Translations under genes and position numbers: made by a program
In this document: positions 12,301 through 23,725 of the stretch, piece after piece
Position numbering within the stretch: position 1 is the first letter of the stretch
Layout of the letters: the number at the start of each line of letters is the position of its first letter
Origin: Owenia fusiformis
Lineage: Eukaryota; Annelida; Polychaeta; Sabellida; Oweniidae
NCBI GenBank assembly: GCA_903813345.2
Contig: CAIIXF020000007.1
Span: 12,506,714 to 12,570,713 of the forward strand
Length of the DNA: 64,000 nt
Direction: 5' to 3'
Notes under the pieces: generated by a model
The model's input: the letters and a program-made list of their open reading frames with translations, nothing else
What the model was told of the DNA's origin: nothing
The model's database searches: none

Positions 12301-15300
12301 GGAAATAATTTAAGCACATGATGAACGAAATCCTTTCAAAAATAGTTAGACCTTTATAAAGAATGCTATGTTCTTTGGTCATGTCAAGAGTTTTTATACC
12401 TTTATCGATCTATAATATACAGTATACTAGTATTCAATTTACAAATATTTACAGATTCACAGATTCATTGTTCTAAAAACTAAAAATGCCTTTTTAATCT
12501 ATAGGTATTCACACATAATCAGAAATGGAAGTTAAAATATTCAAGCCAATTGAAGACCCAATTACAACCATGCATTCTTATCATGCTTCTGTAGCAAAGA
12601 AGCGACTAATGAATTTCCGAATCAGAGCAATGAATTGCTCAGCTAGGTAAAGAATCAATGATAGATGGCCTAAAAACTAATGTCAACATTCATGCCGATT
12701 AATAGGATGTAGAAAAATGAGAAAATTATATGGTAGAACTTGAATATAATCAATCGTAGCTTAGAAAGTTTTATTCAATAGATAATGATGGGAGACACAA
12801 TACACACTTATAATCCATCTATCTTCGGTACAAGAGACACATTGATCTATAACACAGCTAAGACCAAATGGAAACGGATTTCAACACAAATAAGCTAGAC
12901 TAGCAACTCTAATCTTTTTTTCTATTTTCAATTCTTCATGATATTATACTTGTCTAACAGATGTAAAGTTGTCCTAATCAAAGCATACGGTAAGCCATCG
13001 AGTAAAAGACAAACGCACTTTTAGAAGACAAATGAACCTAATCAATAGTGCTTGATGAAATTGGATGGCATATGAGATAAGTGTATGGTATGGTCATATA
13101 AGTATATTTATTAAAAGAAATATCCTATTCCGATATTTTCGCTATTTTTATCTCCAATATAAGATAGTGTACGTCTAATAAGTTGTTGTTTCAAAATCAA
13201 GAGTTTGAGTTTATAGCATCTTTAAAAACTTGTTGTATGTACCTCCATCTTGTCTGGCTCATTTTAACCGATTTGCTTAATTTGTGCAGTGGTTCTCTTC
13301 TGTTAATTAGATGCTACAAACATCAACACCATCAACATTACGGGTTTCTCATATCAAATCTTGATAACATTGTGTAAGGAGAATAACCAAAAGCCAAAAT
13401 ACTAGTTTATACTTTCCACCGGGGTATAGTTTTGGCCAGAAAGGAGAAATAGATTCTCGAATATCAAGAGTACGTAGAATTATCGAAAATCGCCAGCTGA
13501 ACGCTTTCCAAAGGAGATAAGTGATGAAGAATAAGATCCCATGGGCAATTTAATATTTGGGTATATAATTGCAGCCGCTTTACCCGACATTTTGGAAACG
13601 CCATTGAAAGAGATCTAAGCGTTCTGCAAGTTATAGTTAAAAATGTTGATCCAAGCTTTAAGACGAAATTCTCGTCTTAGATCTAATAGACTTTCTAAAT
13701 AAATGAATTAAATGGCAAGACGATAGAAATAAATGTGCTCTATCCGTTTATTTTTCCGATGGTGTATCAATTTGAGGTATCCGATTTTTTATTTGATTCT
13801 ATCACCGTTTACTGTTTGGTATTATACGTTTGCACTTATTTTCTGGAAACTGTTTGTTGTCACTCATTTAATTAATTAAAGGTCTTGCTTGATAGATAGC
13901 GCATACAGTCTGAAGCAATATTAAAATCGTGACAGTATGCTTCTTGACTTCCATTTACCTGTACTAGCTCAGTGGTAGAGCACTCGCCCACAAAGCGAGG
14001 GGTCGTGGGTTCGATCCCCATTACATTACATTGGTCTGACTTTTTCACACCAGCCCTGATCGCAGGATTTCATACTACTACTTTCATCATAGTTTGAGTA
14101 CTGGACGACTATACGGAGCATGGTATTGATAGTTAGACAGTGATATAATGAGTTAGTGATATACTTTCATATCATTTTAATGAAGGTTCATTTAAGATGT
14201 TGATCATTACTTTATCACGTTCTTCTTATACGTATACGTATCGTATATCCATCCAACTGAAAAATATTTTTGTGTAACAAAAGTAGGAAGGGGAAACATG
14301 AATTTCCCATTTTCAGGATTTCCTGTATTACCATTATATTACATGATTTATCTTTTCTATTTAAGATTTTGGGTCAGAAGTCTGGAATCTCTATGCATAG
14401 CTGGTGCATGTAAATTGCCCGATCCCCCTTACTATCTTGCCACCCAGATCCGACGTGATAACGTCGACGCCGATCCTGGGGATGATGTTGATCTTGAAAG
14501 AGCGGTGGCCTTGGATAGCGGAGATGATGTGTGGAATGATGTGAAGAGTATTGCCACTTACTCTGGTAAGGCAACCCATGGATTCCTACTTCGCATGGCT
14601 ATCCACACTCTATCATCTGGAATTAATTTCTCGAATTAAGTGACTACATTTATAGAAGGTTCATTGCAAAAGGAAAAAAGAATTTAGAAACGTTATTGTT
14701 GATATTTGAATTTATTACTTCTATTGTTTTATTGAGTTCAACAAGATTGGTAAAGCTTGTAGTTGAAAGAAGTTTTATTATTTGCTTCTCATGCGGAAGA
14801 TTAAACACAACCCCCTATAAATCAGATTATCCGAATCAAATATATTTGGCGTTTGATTTTTGATTTGTGTTTTATATAAAATTGATATATATTATCAAGT
14901 AATGTTTCGACTGTAATTGACCTAGCCAGATCTTTGTAGATTTACAATAAAAACTGACGTTACATGTCTCATATCAGAAAATTAAAGTTTTGGAATATGG
15001 GAGTTGCAAAATGATGAATAAATTTGAATAAATAGATGTCACCACATGTTTTTATTTTTGGTTGGGCCAGACTGCCATAGGCCTCATGTGTTAAAAAATT
15101 GCAACAGTCACTTAATTTGATAATTTACAAAAAGTGTTGGTTGAATCTAATTAAAAGAAATGACAGTGTGGGCTGACCCTGTTGATGTAGATATTGTGAT
15201 GAATTATCGAGATTTCAAAGATTCCCTTGTCGTTATAAGTCGCATATGGCGGACGGACTATATAAAGCATATACAACAAATAAAGCATAGTCGCTTGAGG

Positions 15301-18300
15301 ATAAACTTTTCCTATGTGGTCGTGATTATGTGAAAGAAATCCTCCAAGAGAAATTCATTAATGGAATTACATCACTTTGTCGATCAATAATTTATATTTA
15401 GCGAAGTGCCAAAGGATACAGTGCTAATATTTTTATTCATACCTATCAAATAGTTACAGTACGAACGTTAGATAAATTGGCAATATTATTCCTCGTGGGG
15501 TATTACACTCAAAGTTGTGATTAGATCATCAGATCACAGAATCACAGACAAATTGCAAATTACAGAAGTTCGTTCAAAGTTAACTCAGCCTTAATTGCCT
15601 CTGAATTGATTCATTATCGATTGCGTAATTCCAAAAACAACTTAGAAAATGGTGCGAGCTGAATTTGCATGGTGTAATAACACACGAACGGAGAAAGCCA
15701 AAGATTAAGCTTTTTGAAAACTCTCTATTCTAACTCATAGAACATCCAAACGCAAGATCTGAGATAGATAAAATTGAAGAGCAAGGAACATAAAAAAATA
15801 TTTGAAGATACCCAGTAACACTTGAGTAAATTATAACCTGCCAGAAGCCATATGTTTTAAGATCAATACAATGTTCCTACTGATCTAGAGGGACTGTGCC
15901 ACAGGGGGACCATCTCACTAACCTGTCAGAAGGCATAGTATTAATTTAGGTTATTATAACTTTTTTGTAACGTGTACATCTCAGAGTACCCTGTCAGAGG
16001 TCAGATCTTAGCTTCTAAAGTAGACGAAACAAGTCAAATGCAAATGTTAATAAATCACGCGATCATCAAGGCCAAGGCCATTAATTGCCAGTGAAAAATG
16101 ACCATGGTCGGAGACACGATCAATTACAGGCGAGAAAAGGCGAAAGGGCCTAAATTATACTTAAACGAGGTAGAATGTGTCTTCTGTAGACATTAGCATC
16201 ATAATTGAAAAAAACGAGGCACACGGTGAACGATATCGCACCTAATAATTCTAAAATGGTCGCCGTTCACCCACCATCCCCAAATCTTTTTTCTTATCAG
16301 GAAACATCTTGAAATTGCAGTTTCCCCATCAGCTGGATCAAAGGTAACCCACTGTTATTATCGTATATGGGTTAACCCAACCAATTGTTATAACATGCGT
16401 ATTCCCATACAAACAACCTGTCTTCCAGAGAAAACTAAGATTTGTGGACATGTTTTGCTATCATTCCATCATACCCCAGTATGTCCTCTGTCAGTCAAAA
16501 AAGTTTGAATCAAAACTCCCCACGAAAATCAAAAGATCTCACCTGTTGAAGACGCCATCTATAGAAAATGTCAAAAAATGTCATTCTGATTTTGACAGAT
16601 GGAGGCAGGTCAAAAAGGTCAAATCCTTTAAAGAAAATGCACCTTAATCACATCAAATCATGTCTTAGAGTTGGTCCATACATACACTTTTTCATTCATG
16701 TACTTACCAAAATCCAACCACTGGTGATGCTAATGTAATTACAATAATTGGACTATATTTTTGTTTTTATAATGCCATCTTCCCACTCGGCGGAAGGATC
16801 TAATGGTTGTGTGTCTCCTATGCTGAAACTTTATACATATAGTTGTTTAATTAATACTGTCTGAACGCAATCCTTTAGGTGGATGTAATCATGTAATATT
16901 GAGTCTGTCACTAGAATACCAGAAGCCATAACGTTTTTAATTAATTACGTATTTCTATGAAGAAGCAGTACGTCGGTTATATTTTGTGATTGTTACCTTA
17001 ACTAGATTGGGCAGGCAGAGTGCGCGTGGGCGTTGCTAAGTCACTGTATATCCTCAACTTTATATCCATGACAGTGTTTCTAAACTTGAAACTTGAAACG
17101 GTAAATGTGCGGAGTATACTACATCCTTGCAACATTGTTGAGATATTTACAAGGAAATATTAAATATATAAATGCAAGCTTTGTTTAGAGAACATAATAT
17201 TTTTACACTTTTATTTGGTTATGAAATTCTGGAGTGATATCACTAATTACGTTTTATACGATCTTCAGTATCTCGCGATATTGTATCCCATGTCACTGAA
17301 CCAACCAATGTCATACAACTGGACTTTGTGTGCATACTTTACTCCTGTAACTCAGTGGTAAAGTTAAAGCACTCGTCTGGAAAGCGACGGGTCGAAGGAT
17401 CGATCCCCCAGCCCCGCACCAACCCCACCGGTAACATTTTCAAATTAGCATCTGACACAATATTTCAATCTATGTTTGCATTAACCTTTCTCATTTATTT
17501 TGCAGGCACGATTCGCCAAGTCAAAACAAAAATGCTATGGGGTCGCTACCACCTTTTCTCAGAGACATCAATCTCCATCGCTCAACGAGACAAGATAACT
17601 CCAACCACAAGAATGACATGTGAGATGGAATTGGACGATGACTGGGATGCCCGATTAACCACGTTGGTTACAGTTGATGCAGAGTTCAACCGCGATAAGA
17701 TAGACAGTGCCACGTGCGCTGGTAATGTAAGCACTATAGTCCGTATACTCTGAAATAAAGCCAAATATTCCATTAATGTATTTCAATAAATCACCCTTTA
17801 TGAGTTCGAAGGTTCCATTGTGAGCTTTTAAAATCCATTTGGGTAGCTAAGTGAAAAATTAGTAGTGCATGCAATCAATGTGCATATTGTCCAAAGCAGA
17901 CCATTACATCTACTTCAGTGGTTTAGGGAATGTTTCGATTAGCTCTTTTTCAAATAAGCTTCCTGGCTATACGTACTTAACTTGTCTTCGCGAATGCAGC
18001 TTTCGGCTGTCGGCTACCGTATTAACCTACTATTTTATGGGCATCTCATTTTAATATGAATGATGGTAGTACCTGCTATCTGCACTTGTTCACTTTTTCA
18101 GATAAAACATATTATGAGAAGAAATGGAGATGAAATCATAGATACCCAGTTCACTTTGGATGAAACTCGGGCCAAACTTTATAGTAAGTAAACTAAAGTA
18201 TATAAAAAATCGGTAAAACATTGCACTGGCCGGGAATCGAACCCGGATCGCCCGCGTGGCAGGCGAGCATTCTACCATTGAACCACCAGTGCTTCATACA

Positions 18301-21300
18301 GATACAAGAAAACGGCTGATTTTTAAACGCACAAAAGCCAACAGCTGTTTGACATTTCCGGTTTCACAGAATAAATGATTTATGTCAACATTAGCAGTAG
18401 AAATTAAGGTAAATTGGAGTAACAAAGTTATAGTAGTAAAGGTATCGATATTTAGCTATCCATACGATACACGACACATTTTTAAAATAAGATTTGACGT
18501 TCATTTCTTTTAATAATTTGATTATTATCATTAAAAGCTTCCAAGAAAGCCTATTTTATGCTATTCAAAATGCCATGGAAGGTTGAAGGTTTTTCGTTGA
18601 AGGTTTTTCGGAAAATCTTGCCATCGCCATTTCAGGAAAACCGCTCATCGGATTTTCTCCAAATTCGCACACATGATAGAGGATATCAAGTTCTAAAGCT
18701 GATTGAATTTTGGGTGGTCATCTTGTTTTCTGGCGGCCATTTTTAAGTTTTTTCGGGAAATCTTGTCATCGACATTTCAGGAAAACCGCTAATCGGAATA
18801 TTTTCAAATCCACACACATGATAGAGGATATCAAGTTTTAGACCTGGATCAATTTTGGGCGGCCATCTCGTTTTCTGGCGCCCATTTTGAAGGTTTTTCG
18901 GAAAATCATGTCATCGAGATTTCAGGAAAACCGCTCATCGGATTTTTTCCAAATTCACACACATAATAGAGGATATCAAGTTCTAGAGAAGTTCTAGATT
19001 TCAGGAGTGATTTGTTAGTAGTTTATTAGACTAGTAGTGGTGTATAAGACTTCAGGGAGAGATTTATTGGTGGTCTATTAGTAATATTTGAGACTTCAAG
19101 AGTGATGTATACGTGGTGTATTAGTGATGTATTAGTAGTGTATTACATCTTCTCTGATAGGTCAATATTTTTACTCATTTGCATGGTAAATCTATAAACA
19201 AATAAACATTCTGTTAAGTCAATGGCAAAAAGTGGTCTGTTAACGAAAATCAACACTAACAAATCACTTATAGAACATGTTCTACTAGTTGACTATTTGA
19301 AGTCTATTAGTGGTTTATTAGAGTGGTATGGCAAGCTGTTTTTTCACTCGGGAGAGGATATCAGGTTCTAGAGCTGATGAACTTCTGGGCAACCATATTT
19401 TTCTGGCGGCCATTTTGAAAGTTTTTTTGATGTTGTGATCTCGTTCACGTCATGTGCCTTGTTTGTTTTCTTGATTTAAACCTACTTATAAGACAAAGCT
19501 AGAAAATATAGTATAGTGTTAATAAGTTTCTTCGATTTGGAATTTGTTTTGTAAATGAAGCTGCCATTCATATATTTAGCCCCTCGCTTTTGTTACATTG
19601 ACGAAAGTCCGTTTTTACCAATGTATGTTGCTTGTATGTGGAATCCCTATCGGAGAGCATCCGCTTCGTTAATAAAAACTGAATATATAAAAAGATGGCG
19701 TATACTTTATCTTACTAGACACCCTATTGATGTTTCAGATGGTAAACTGAACTTCTGGCTTAAGCTGAATTATGATAAAATCAGGTCGAAGTTATCACCT
19801 TCTTCCCCTTCACATTGGGAAAGTTGGCTATTCAGGTACTGGTATATCTAATGCGCATTTATATATATCATTTCAACTTCGATGTTTAATTACACCCCAT
19901 GCAGACAGATCGCCTAAAATTACATTCGTTTGATATGAGACTCGACATTCACCAGAAAGTAAAAACATTTTGTCACCCATGAAGCAAATTAATTTTTTAC
20001 TGCTTAATAAATGGTCAAAGACAGTTACATTGAGTTCTATAAGTATGAGAATAGCATGACGTCTTGATAATTCAAGGTAACTCGTTCGAAAAAGTGATGG
20101 CGGTGATCAAAATTACGATGTAAAGATAAAACCTGAATGAAATATTTGTAGATTTCATTGAAAAGAAATATACATCATATATGTCATACAATCAATATTT
20201 GAAATACAATTATCATTCGAAATTATGATCGGACATAAGTATAATAGTACAATAACGTCATTTCTAAGGGCGATATAGTGAAATATTGGACCGAGGGCCG
20301 AAGGCCCAGGGTCCAATATTTCACTATATGGCTCGCAGAAATGACGTTATTAGTATTATTACCACCGTTAACGACCAGGACTGAAATAGCAAGAAAATCT
20401 TACGCATTGAACGATATCTAATTTCCCGGGGAAAATTGCCGGTCTAGAATATATTCTAGACCGGTCCATATGGACCACCACTATGACGTCACACATTTCT
20501 CAGGTCGATATAGTAAAATAAACGCCTTCTAAACTGGCACTAAAACCCCTAGAACTGGCCCGGCAAGGTGGTGATAATGTTACTTTATCAATATTACATT
20601 GAAGTATACATCATACTTATATCCGATCTTAAGTTTGAATAATAGTTGGGTTACAAATATTAATTGTATGACTTATACAAGACCGATGTTAATACTAGCA
20701 GGGGGATCGAACCTACATGCCTAACTATCTATACATGTTTTTTTCTTTTTTGAAAAATTCAATATGAGATATATATTTCTTAGTTTTTCAAAGAAATCTA
20801 CAAATGTTTTGTTGCGGTTTTATCTTTACATCGTACATTTCAATCACCGTCACTTGAAATATCAAGACGGTATATCAAGACGGCACTTAATATGACTGTC
20901 ATTTATCATTTATTAAGCAGTAAAAAATTAATTTGCACCATGGGTGACAAAATATTTCTACTTTCCTAGTGAATGTCGAATCTCACATCATACGAATGTG
21001 ATTTTAGGCGATCTGTCTGCATGGGGAATTAGTCTATCACAAGAACAGGTAAAGTACACCTGAATTAAATTCAAACATTACTATAGTATATATTATATTT
21101 AAGTAAATAAATAAGAACGATTAACAAAATATAATGTTACATCACAAAGGTCCTTACCAAACATGAGAGTATTCCAGAACATCAAATAAAATAAATCACC
21201 TTTCATAGAATATAAAAACATGTATTGCTTTTTATGTCCCCACCACATAGCGTGGGGCCATATTGTCGGCCGCGCCTAGGCGCGTCCGTCTGTCTGTCCA

Positions 21301-23435
21301 TACGTTCGGCAGTTTTCTCCAAAACCGCTACAGATATCACCTTCAAATTTTCGAGGATAACTTATGAGTGCATACAGATCTGGACGAAATTTTTTTAATC
21401 GATACGTACTTCCTTCCTGTCGGCCATTTTGAAGTCAAATGCTAAAATCCTTGTCTGCAAGCTTTAAGAAAAACGACTTTACAGTTTAACATCTTGTTCA
21501 GCTCACTTCATTCTACATCTGATTAGGTTTTGGACCTGTTAGCTCAGTCGTGGCAGCCATTTTGAATGTCTTGAGATAATACTTTGTATCATACTGAATG
21601 GTGTTTTTGAGTTCTCATACTTTAACTATTTAGTAACTTTATAAATAATTGCAGGTATACTTTATTGTAAAAGCCTATGTTATTGTTAACAGTAGTTATA
21701 TGTGATAATTGTGTAAAAAGAAATCAGCAAAAACACATTCTTTTTTATTGTCGGCCATTTTGGATTTTTCCATCCTAAGATCTTGTCTGTAAAGTCTTGT
21801 CTACGCGTTTTCAGGTGAACCGTTTGGTAGATCAATTTCAAATTTTCAGGGATGATTCTAAGTATGAAAGTCTAGATCTGATTAGTTTTTTGGCATTCTG
21901 GGTAAATGTCAAGGTAGCCATTTTGAATTTTCCGTCCTAAAGTCGTGTCTGTTAAGTCTTGTCTACTCGTTTTCGTGTGAACCTTTTAATAGATCAATTT
22001 CAAATTTTCAGGGATGATTCTTAGTATGAAAATTTAGAACTGATTAGTTTTTTTGCATTCAGGGTAAATGTCAAGGCAGCCATTTTGGATTTTCCGTCCT
22101 AAGATCTAAGTCTTGTCTTTAGCGTTGTCTGCTTAACTGTTTGGCGGATCAATTTCAATTTCAGGGGTGGTTCTTAGTATGAAAATCTAGAACTGACTCA
22201 TTTTTGGCATTCTGGGTAAATTTTAAGGTGGCCATTTTGGATTTTCCGTCCTAAAATTGTGTCTGTAAAGTCTTATTGTAGTCCTCATTGAAAGCCCGGG
22301 GTCCTGCTAAATTTTAAGGCGGATTAGTGTTACATTCAGGATAAAAAAAATTGCTGTATATGACATCACTCATTGGTGGGGACATGTTGTACATGTTGTA
22401 TTTATACTATTGTCAAAGTGGCTTATAATGTTTTTTTAACAAAGCCGCTCATATGTATGTGTTATTATTATTTGATTTATGGAAATAAAGTTATGATAAA
22501 AAAACATGTTGTACACATTTGTGTTCTTGTGTCTAAATACTATTGTTTTGATTTCAGTATCCGCTGCTATCATTCTACAAGTGAAGTGCCAATACAAATG
22601 AATGTTGATAGGTAATTTTTTTTCAGTGCATTATTGAGAAAACTTAAACTTATTTATGATCGATTTCCTCGGACATTAATGATCAAGGGGTTTTTCAAGC
22701 ATATATTTTGAAAATTAAAATTGGTTTATCATAATTAATTTCATAAATACTTTTTAGGTTTGGTGTTCTACAGTTCATCACGAGTGACATAAATACAGTA
22801 TTATACAAGCAGCCACCTTATTGGCTTCTCTACCAAAGTCTTCTTGAAGTATTCCATGCAATCAAACAAACTCAGGTGAGTATATCTGTGGATCACTACC
22901 TTAGACTGGTGTAACCATTATCTCAGACGCTACAAACTCTAATATAACCAGTCAGTTTAAAGTCCAAACTTAGAAATAGTAAACTGTTAAGGTAGTTAAC
23001 TATAAACTTTAATTGACCTTTCCTAGAAATGCAATATAAATGATCGATTATTACATTATTTCTAGAATAACATATTTCAAAATCAAGCACAATGAATTCG
23101 GAATAATGAATGAGATCGTATTATAATAAGTGTTTCTTATCCAGCTATTATTTTATCATTGTCAATTGTCATGTATCTCCACTAATAATAAGGGAGTTCA
23201 ATGTTTCTTTAATGAATTTGTGACTTGTTTATTCCAGGGTAATAGCTTCACTAACAGTGGTGACCTAAATCTGATCAGTATTTCATTACCTCTTAACATC
23301 AAAGCTGGACTTTGCCACCAGCCTCCCATCGTGCTCTATAGGGAGGAAGGTTTCACAATCACTATAGCAACACTTGACAATTCAATGCTTGGACATATTG
23401 ATAATTTTGGTGTACTGTGGTTTGAAAATACCTAA
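6329..23435 (+). CDS. Unrecognised type II membrane protein, 8-exon model (388 aa)
   Basis: Model exons: 6329-6525, 14366-14565, 17506-17726, 18102-18183, 19739-19835, 22558-22611, 22758-22875 and 23238-23435 (TAA). Every junction has AG/GT signals and the phases chain without a stop (1,167 nt). The 3' half, with phases 2-2-0 across the last joins, is the firmest. The link from exon 1 to exon 2 crosses 7.8 kb and rests only on a phase match, so exons may be missing. Exon 1 starts with MSNK, then a hydrophobic stretch of about 23 residues (TLLVLAVVGIFACLGAGILI and on), as in type II signal anchors. The rest would be a lumenal or extracellular domain with several cysteines (CIAGACKLP, SATCAG, MTCEMELDDD, IRCYHS, AGLCHQPP) and a final GVLWFENT. 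I do not recognise the family. Introns are full of repeats. Confidence 0.5.
6556..6823. mobile_element. Short MITE with hAT-like ends
   Basis: CAGGGGCGGATCTGG at the left end pairs with CCAGATCCGCCAGTG at the right end, giving 268 bp bounded by imperfect terminal inverted repeats. The interior repeats 'gtgggccc' and 'aaaattt' blocks and has no coding capacity. It lies 30 bp downstream of the donor of exon 1 of the type II membrane-protein model. No clean 8-bp target duplication is visible. Confidence 0.6.
7403..8175. mobile_element. Foldback element with arms of about 380 bp (copy 1)
   Basis: The left arm begins 'atgcagacagatcgcc' and the right arm ends 'ggcgatctgtctgcat'. The two arms are near reverse complements along almost their whole length; for example 'cgacattcaccaggaaagtag' appears near 7,450 and its complement near 8,110. 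They meet around 7,790 at 'cttatgatcggacttaag...cttatgtccgatcataag'. This is a MITE or foldback element of about 770 bp. A second copy at 19,893-21,026 confirms the ends. Confidence 0.7.
8176..9109. other. Intronic stretch, nothing identified
   Basis: AT-rich sequence inside the long first intron of the type II membrane-protein model. I see no exon with usable splice signals, no RNA gene and no clear repeat. Confidence 0.4.
9110..10520. repeat. Satellite array built on a 'tcgtaaacata' monomer
   Basis: About 1.4 kb of short monomers (roughly 35-45 bp), each holding 'tcgtaaacata'. Two main types alternate: one continuing '(c)ggtacctggttataaa' and one continuing 'gttgccctactagacaataa'. Pairs make a unit of about 75 bp; insertion of a third monomer type ('gcatcatcgtaaacata') makes a unit of about 110 bp. 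Both longer units recur (for example starts at 9,411, 9,486 and 9,596), so there is higher-order structure. The right end uses a different variant ('gtaccttgaaataaaggcc', 'gttattctactaggctac'). Confidence 0.85.
10521..13958. other. Intronic stretch, no exon identified
   Basis: AT-rich sequence within the long first intron of the type II membrane-protein model. Short open frames are present (for example around 11,560-11,790) but lack convincing splice sites and composition. Around 12,060-12,180 there are two related blocks in inverted order ('cggttatataagtaa' / 'ttacttatataaccg'), probably a small foldback element. Confidence 0.4.
13960..14030 (+). repeat. tRNA-derived SINE head
   Basis: Contains an A-box-like 'tagctcagtggtagagca' and a B-box 'ggttcgatccc' at tRNA spacing, with a possible anticodon stem ctcgc/gcgag. 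The loop (ccacaaa) lacks U33 and the acceptor ends do not pair, so this is not a working tRNA. It is followed by 'cagccctgatcgc'; a similar tail is near 11,838. Best read as the 5' end of a tRNA-derived SINE. Confidence 0.5.
17338..17415 (+). repeat. Degraded tRNA-derived SINE head
   Basis: Resembles the element at 13,960: 'aactcagtggtaaag', then 'agcactcgtctggaaagcgacgggtcg' in the anticodon-arm position (given here as two adjoining pieces: agcactcgtctgg and aaagcgacgggtcg), then 'ggatcgatccc'. It is more diverged and lies about 90 bp upstream of exon 3 of the type II membrane-protein model. Confidence 0.4.
18222..18292 (-). tRNA. tRNA-Gly (anticodon GCC)
   Basis: On the minus strand a full cloverleaf reads from GCACTGG to CCAGTGC plus discriminator A. 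The 7-bp acceptor stem is perfect. The D arm is GTTCAATGGTAGAAT, the anticodon loop TGCCACG, and the T arm GGTTCGATTCC. A- and B-box promoters are intact, and a run of T residues follows within about 25 nt as a Pol III terminator. It lies antisense in an intron of the type II membrane-protein model. CCA is not encoded, as expected for a eukaryote. Confidence 0.95.
18545..19430 (+). repeat. Tandem repeat of about 147 bp with 'ggcggccatttt' core
   Basis: Three consecutive units, starting near 18,590, 18,744 and 18,889, each carry 'tttcaggaaaaccgct.atcgg', 'cacacat.atagaggatatc' and 'ttctggcg(g)ccatttt'. A partial fourth unit appears at 19,354-19,430. It lies within an intron of the type II membrane-protein model. 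The units resemble the internal modules of the element at 21,234-22,385 only in the 'gccattttg' core. Confidence 0.7.
20251..20351. repeat. 101-bp near-perfect palindrome
   Basis: The left arm 'aataacgtcatttct...gatatagtgaaatattggacc' is mirrored by 'ggtccaatatttcactatat...agaaatgacgttatt'. The loop is the small palindrome 'gggccgaaggccc'. The stem covers nearly the whole unit with a few mismatches in the middle of each arm. Confidence 0.8.
20355..20579. mobile_element. Small MITE-like element
   Basis: Bounded by 'attattaccacc' and 'ggtggtgataat' as inverted ends, about 225 bp, no coding capacity. It contains the exact 22-bp palindrome centred on 'tagaatatattcta' (20,440-20,461). It sits directly beside the 101-bp palindrome and may form one compound element with it. 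Confidence 0.45.
21234..22385 (+). mobile_element. Non-autonomous element with ATGTCCCCACC ends (copy 1)
   Basis: The left end ATGTCCCCACCACATAG and right end GGTGGGGACAT form short terminal inverted repeats. Next to the left end is a 'gtccgtctgtctgtcc' run. The body holds three to four tandem modules of about 130 bp, each with 'gccattttggattttcc', 'gtctgtaaagtcttgtct' and 'aatttcaaattttcaggg'. No protein is encoded. A second copy lies inverted at 33,093-34,006. Confidence 0.65.
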
Positions 23436-23725
23436 ATAAGGATTAGAGTAATAAGGAAAATAAGAGAAGGGAAAACGCGCCCATCGTACCCTGTACGTTG
23501 AAGGGTGTTTAGAACAATTCGCGAAACAAGTATAGACTATATATCGACGAGCAATAATCACTTTACATTTATAGGATGGCAGATCAACAGAAAATTCACA
23601 ACTATTGTGAAAAACTTTTGTAAAAAGAGTTAATCTCCACTCTCATTTCGTGCTCTGACCTATATAGCTACATAAAATCTAAAAATGTAGTTGTGAAAAA
23701 GAAATGAAGATAATCTCAATAAATA

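Larger units (their letters stand above)
19893..21026. mobile_element. Foldback element, copy 2, carrying inner elements
   Basis: Starts 'caccccatgcagacagatcg' and ends 'cgatctgtctgcatgggg'. The arms match copy 1 (7,403-8,175) in sequence and order. About 350 bp of extra sequence (20,236-20,600) sits at the centre of symmetry; it contains a perfect-looking hairpin and a small MITE. This shows nested insertion into an existing foldback element, all within an intron of the type II membrane-protein model. Confidence 0.7.

Noticed and set aside
13960-14030. A genuine tRNA gene
   Set aside because: The boxes are present, but the acceptor stem does not pair and the anticodon loop lacks U33; a SINE head fits better.
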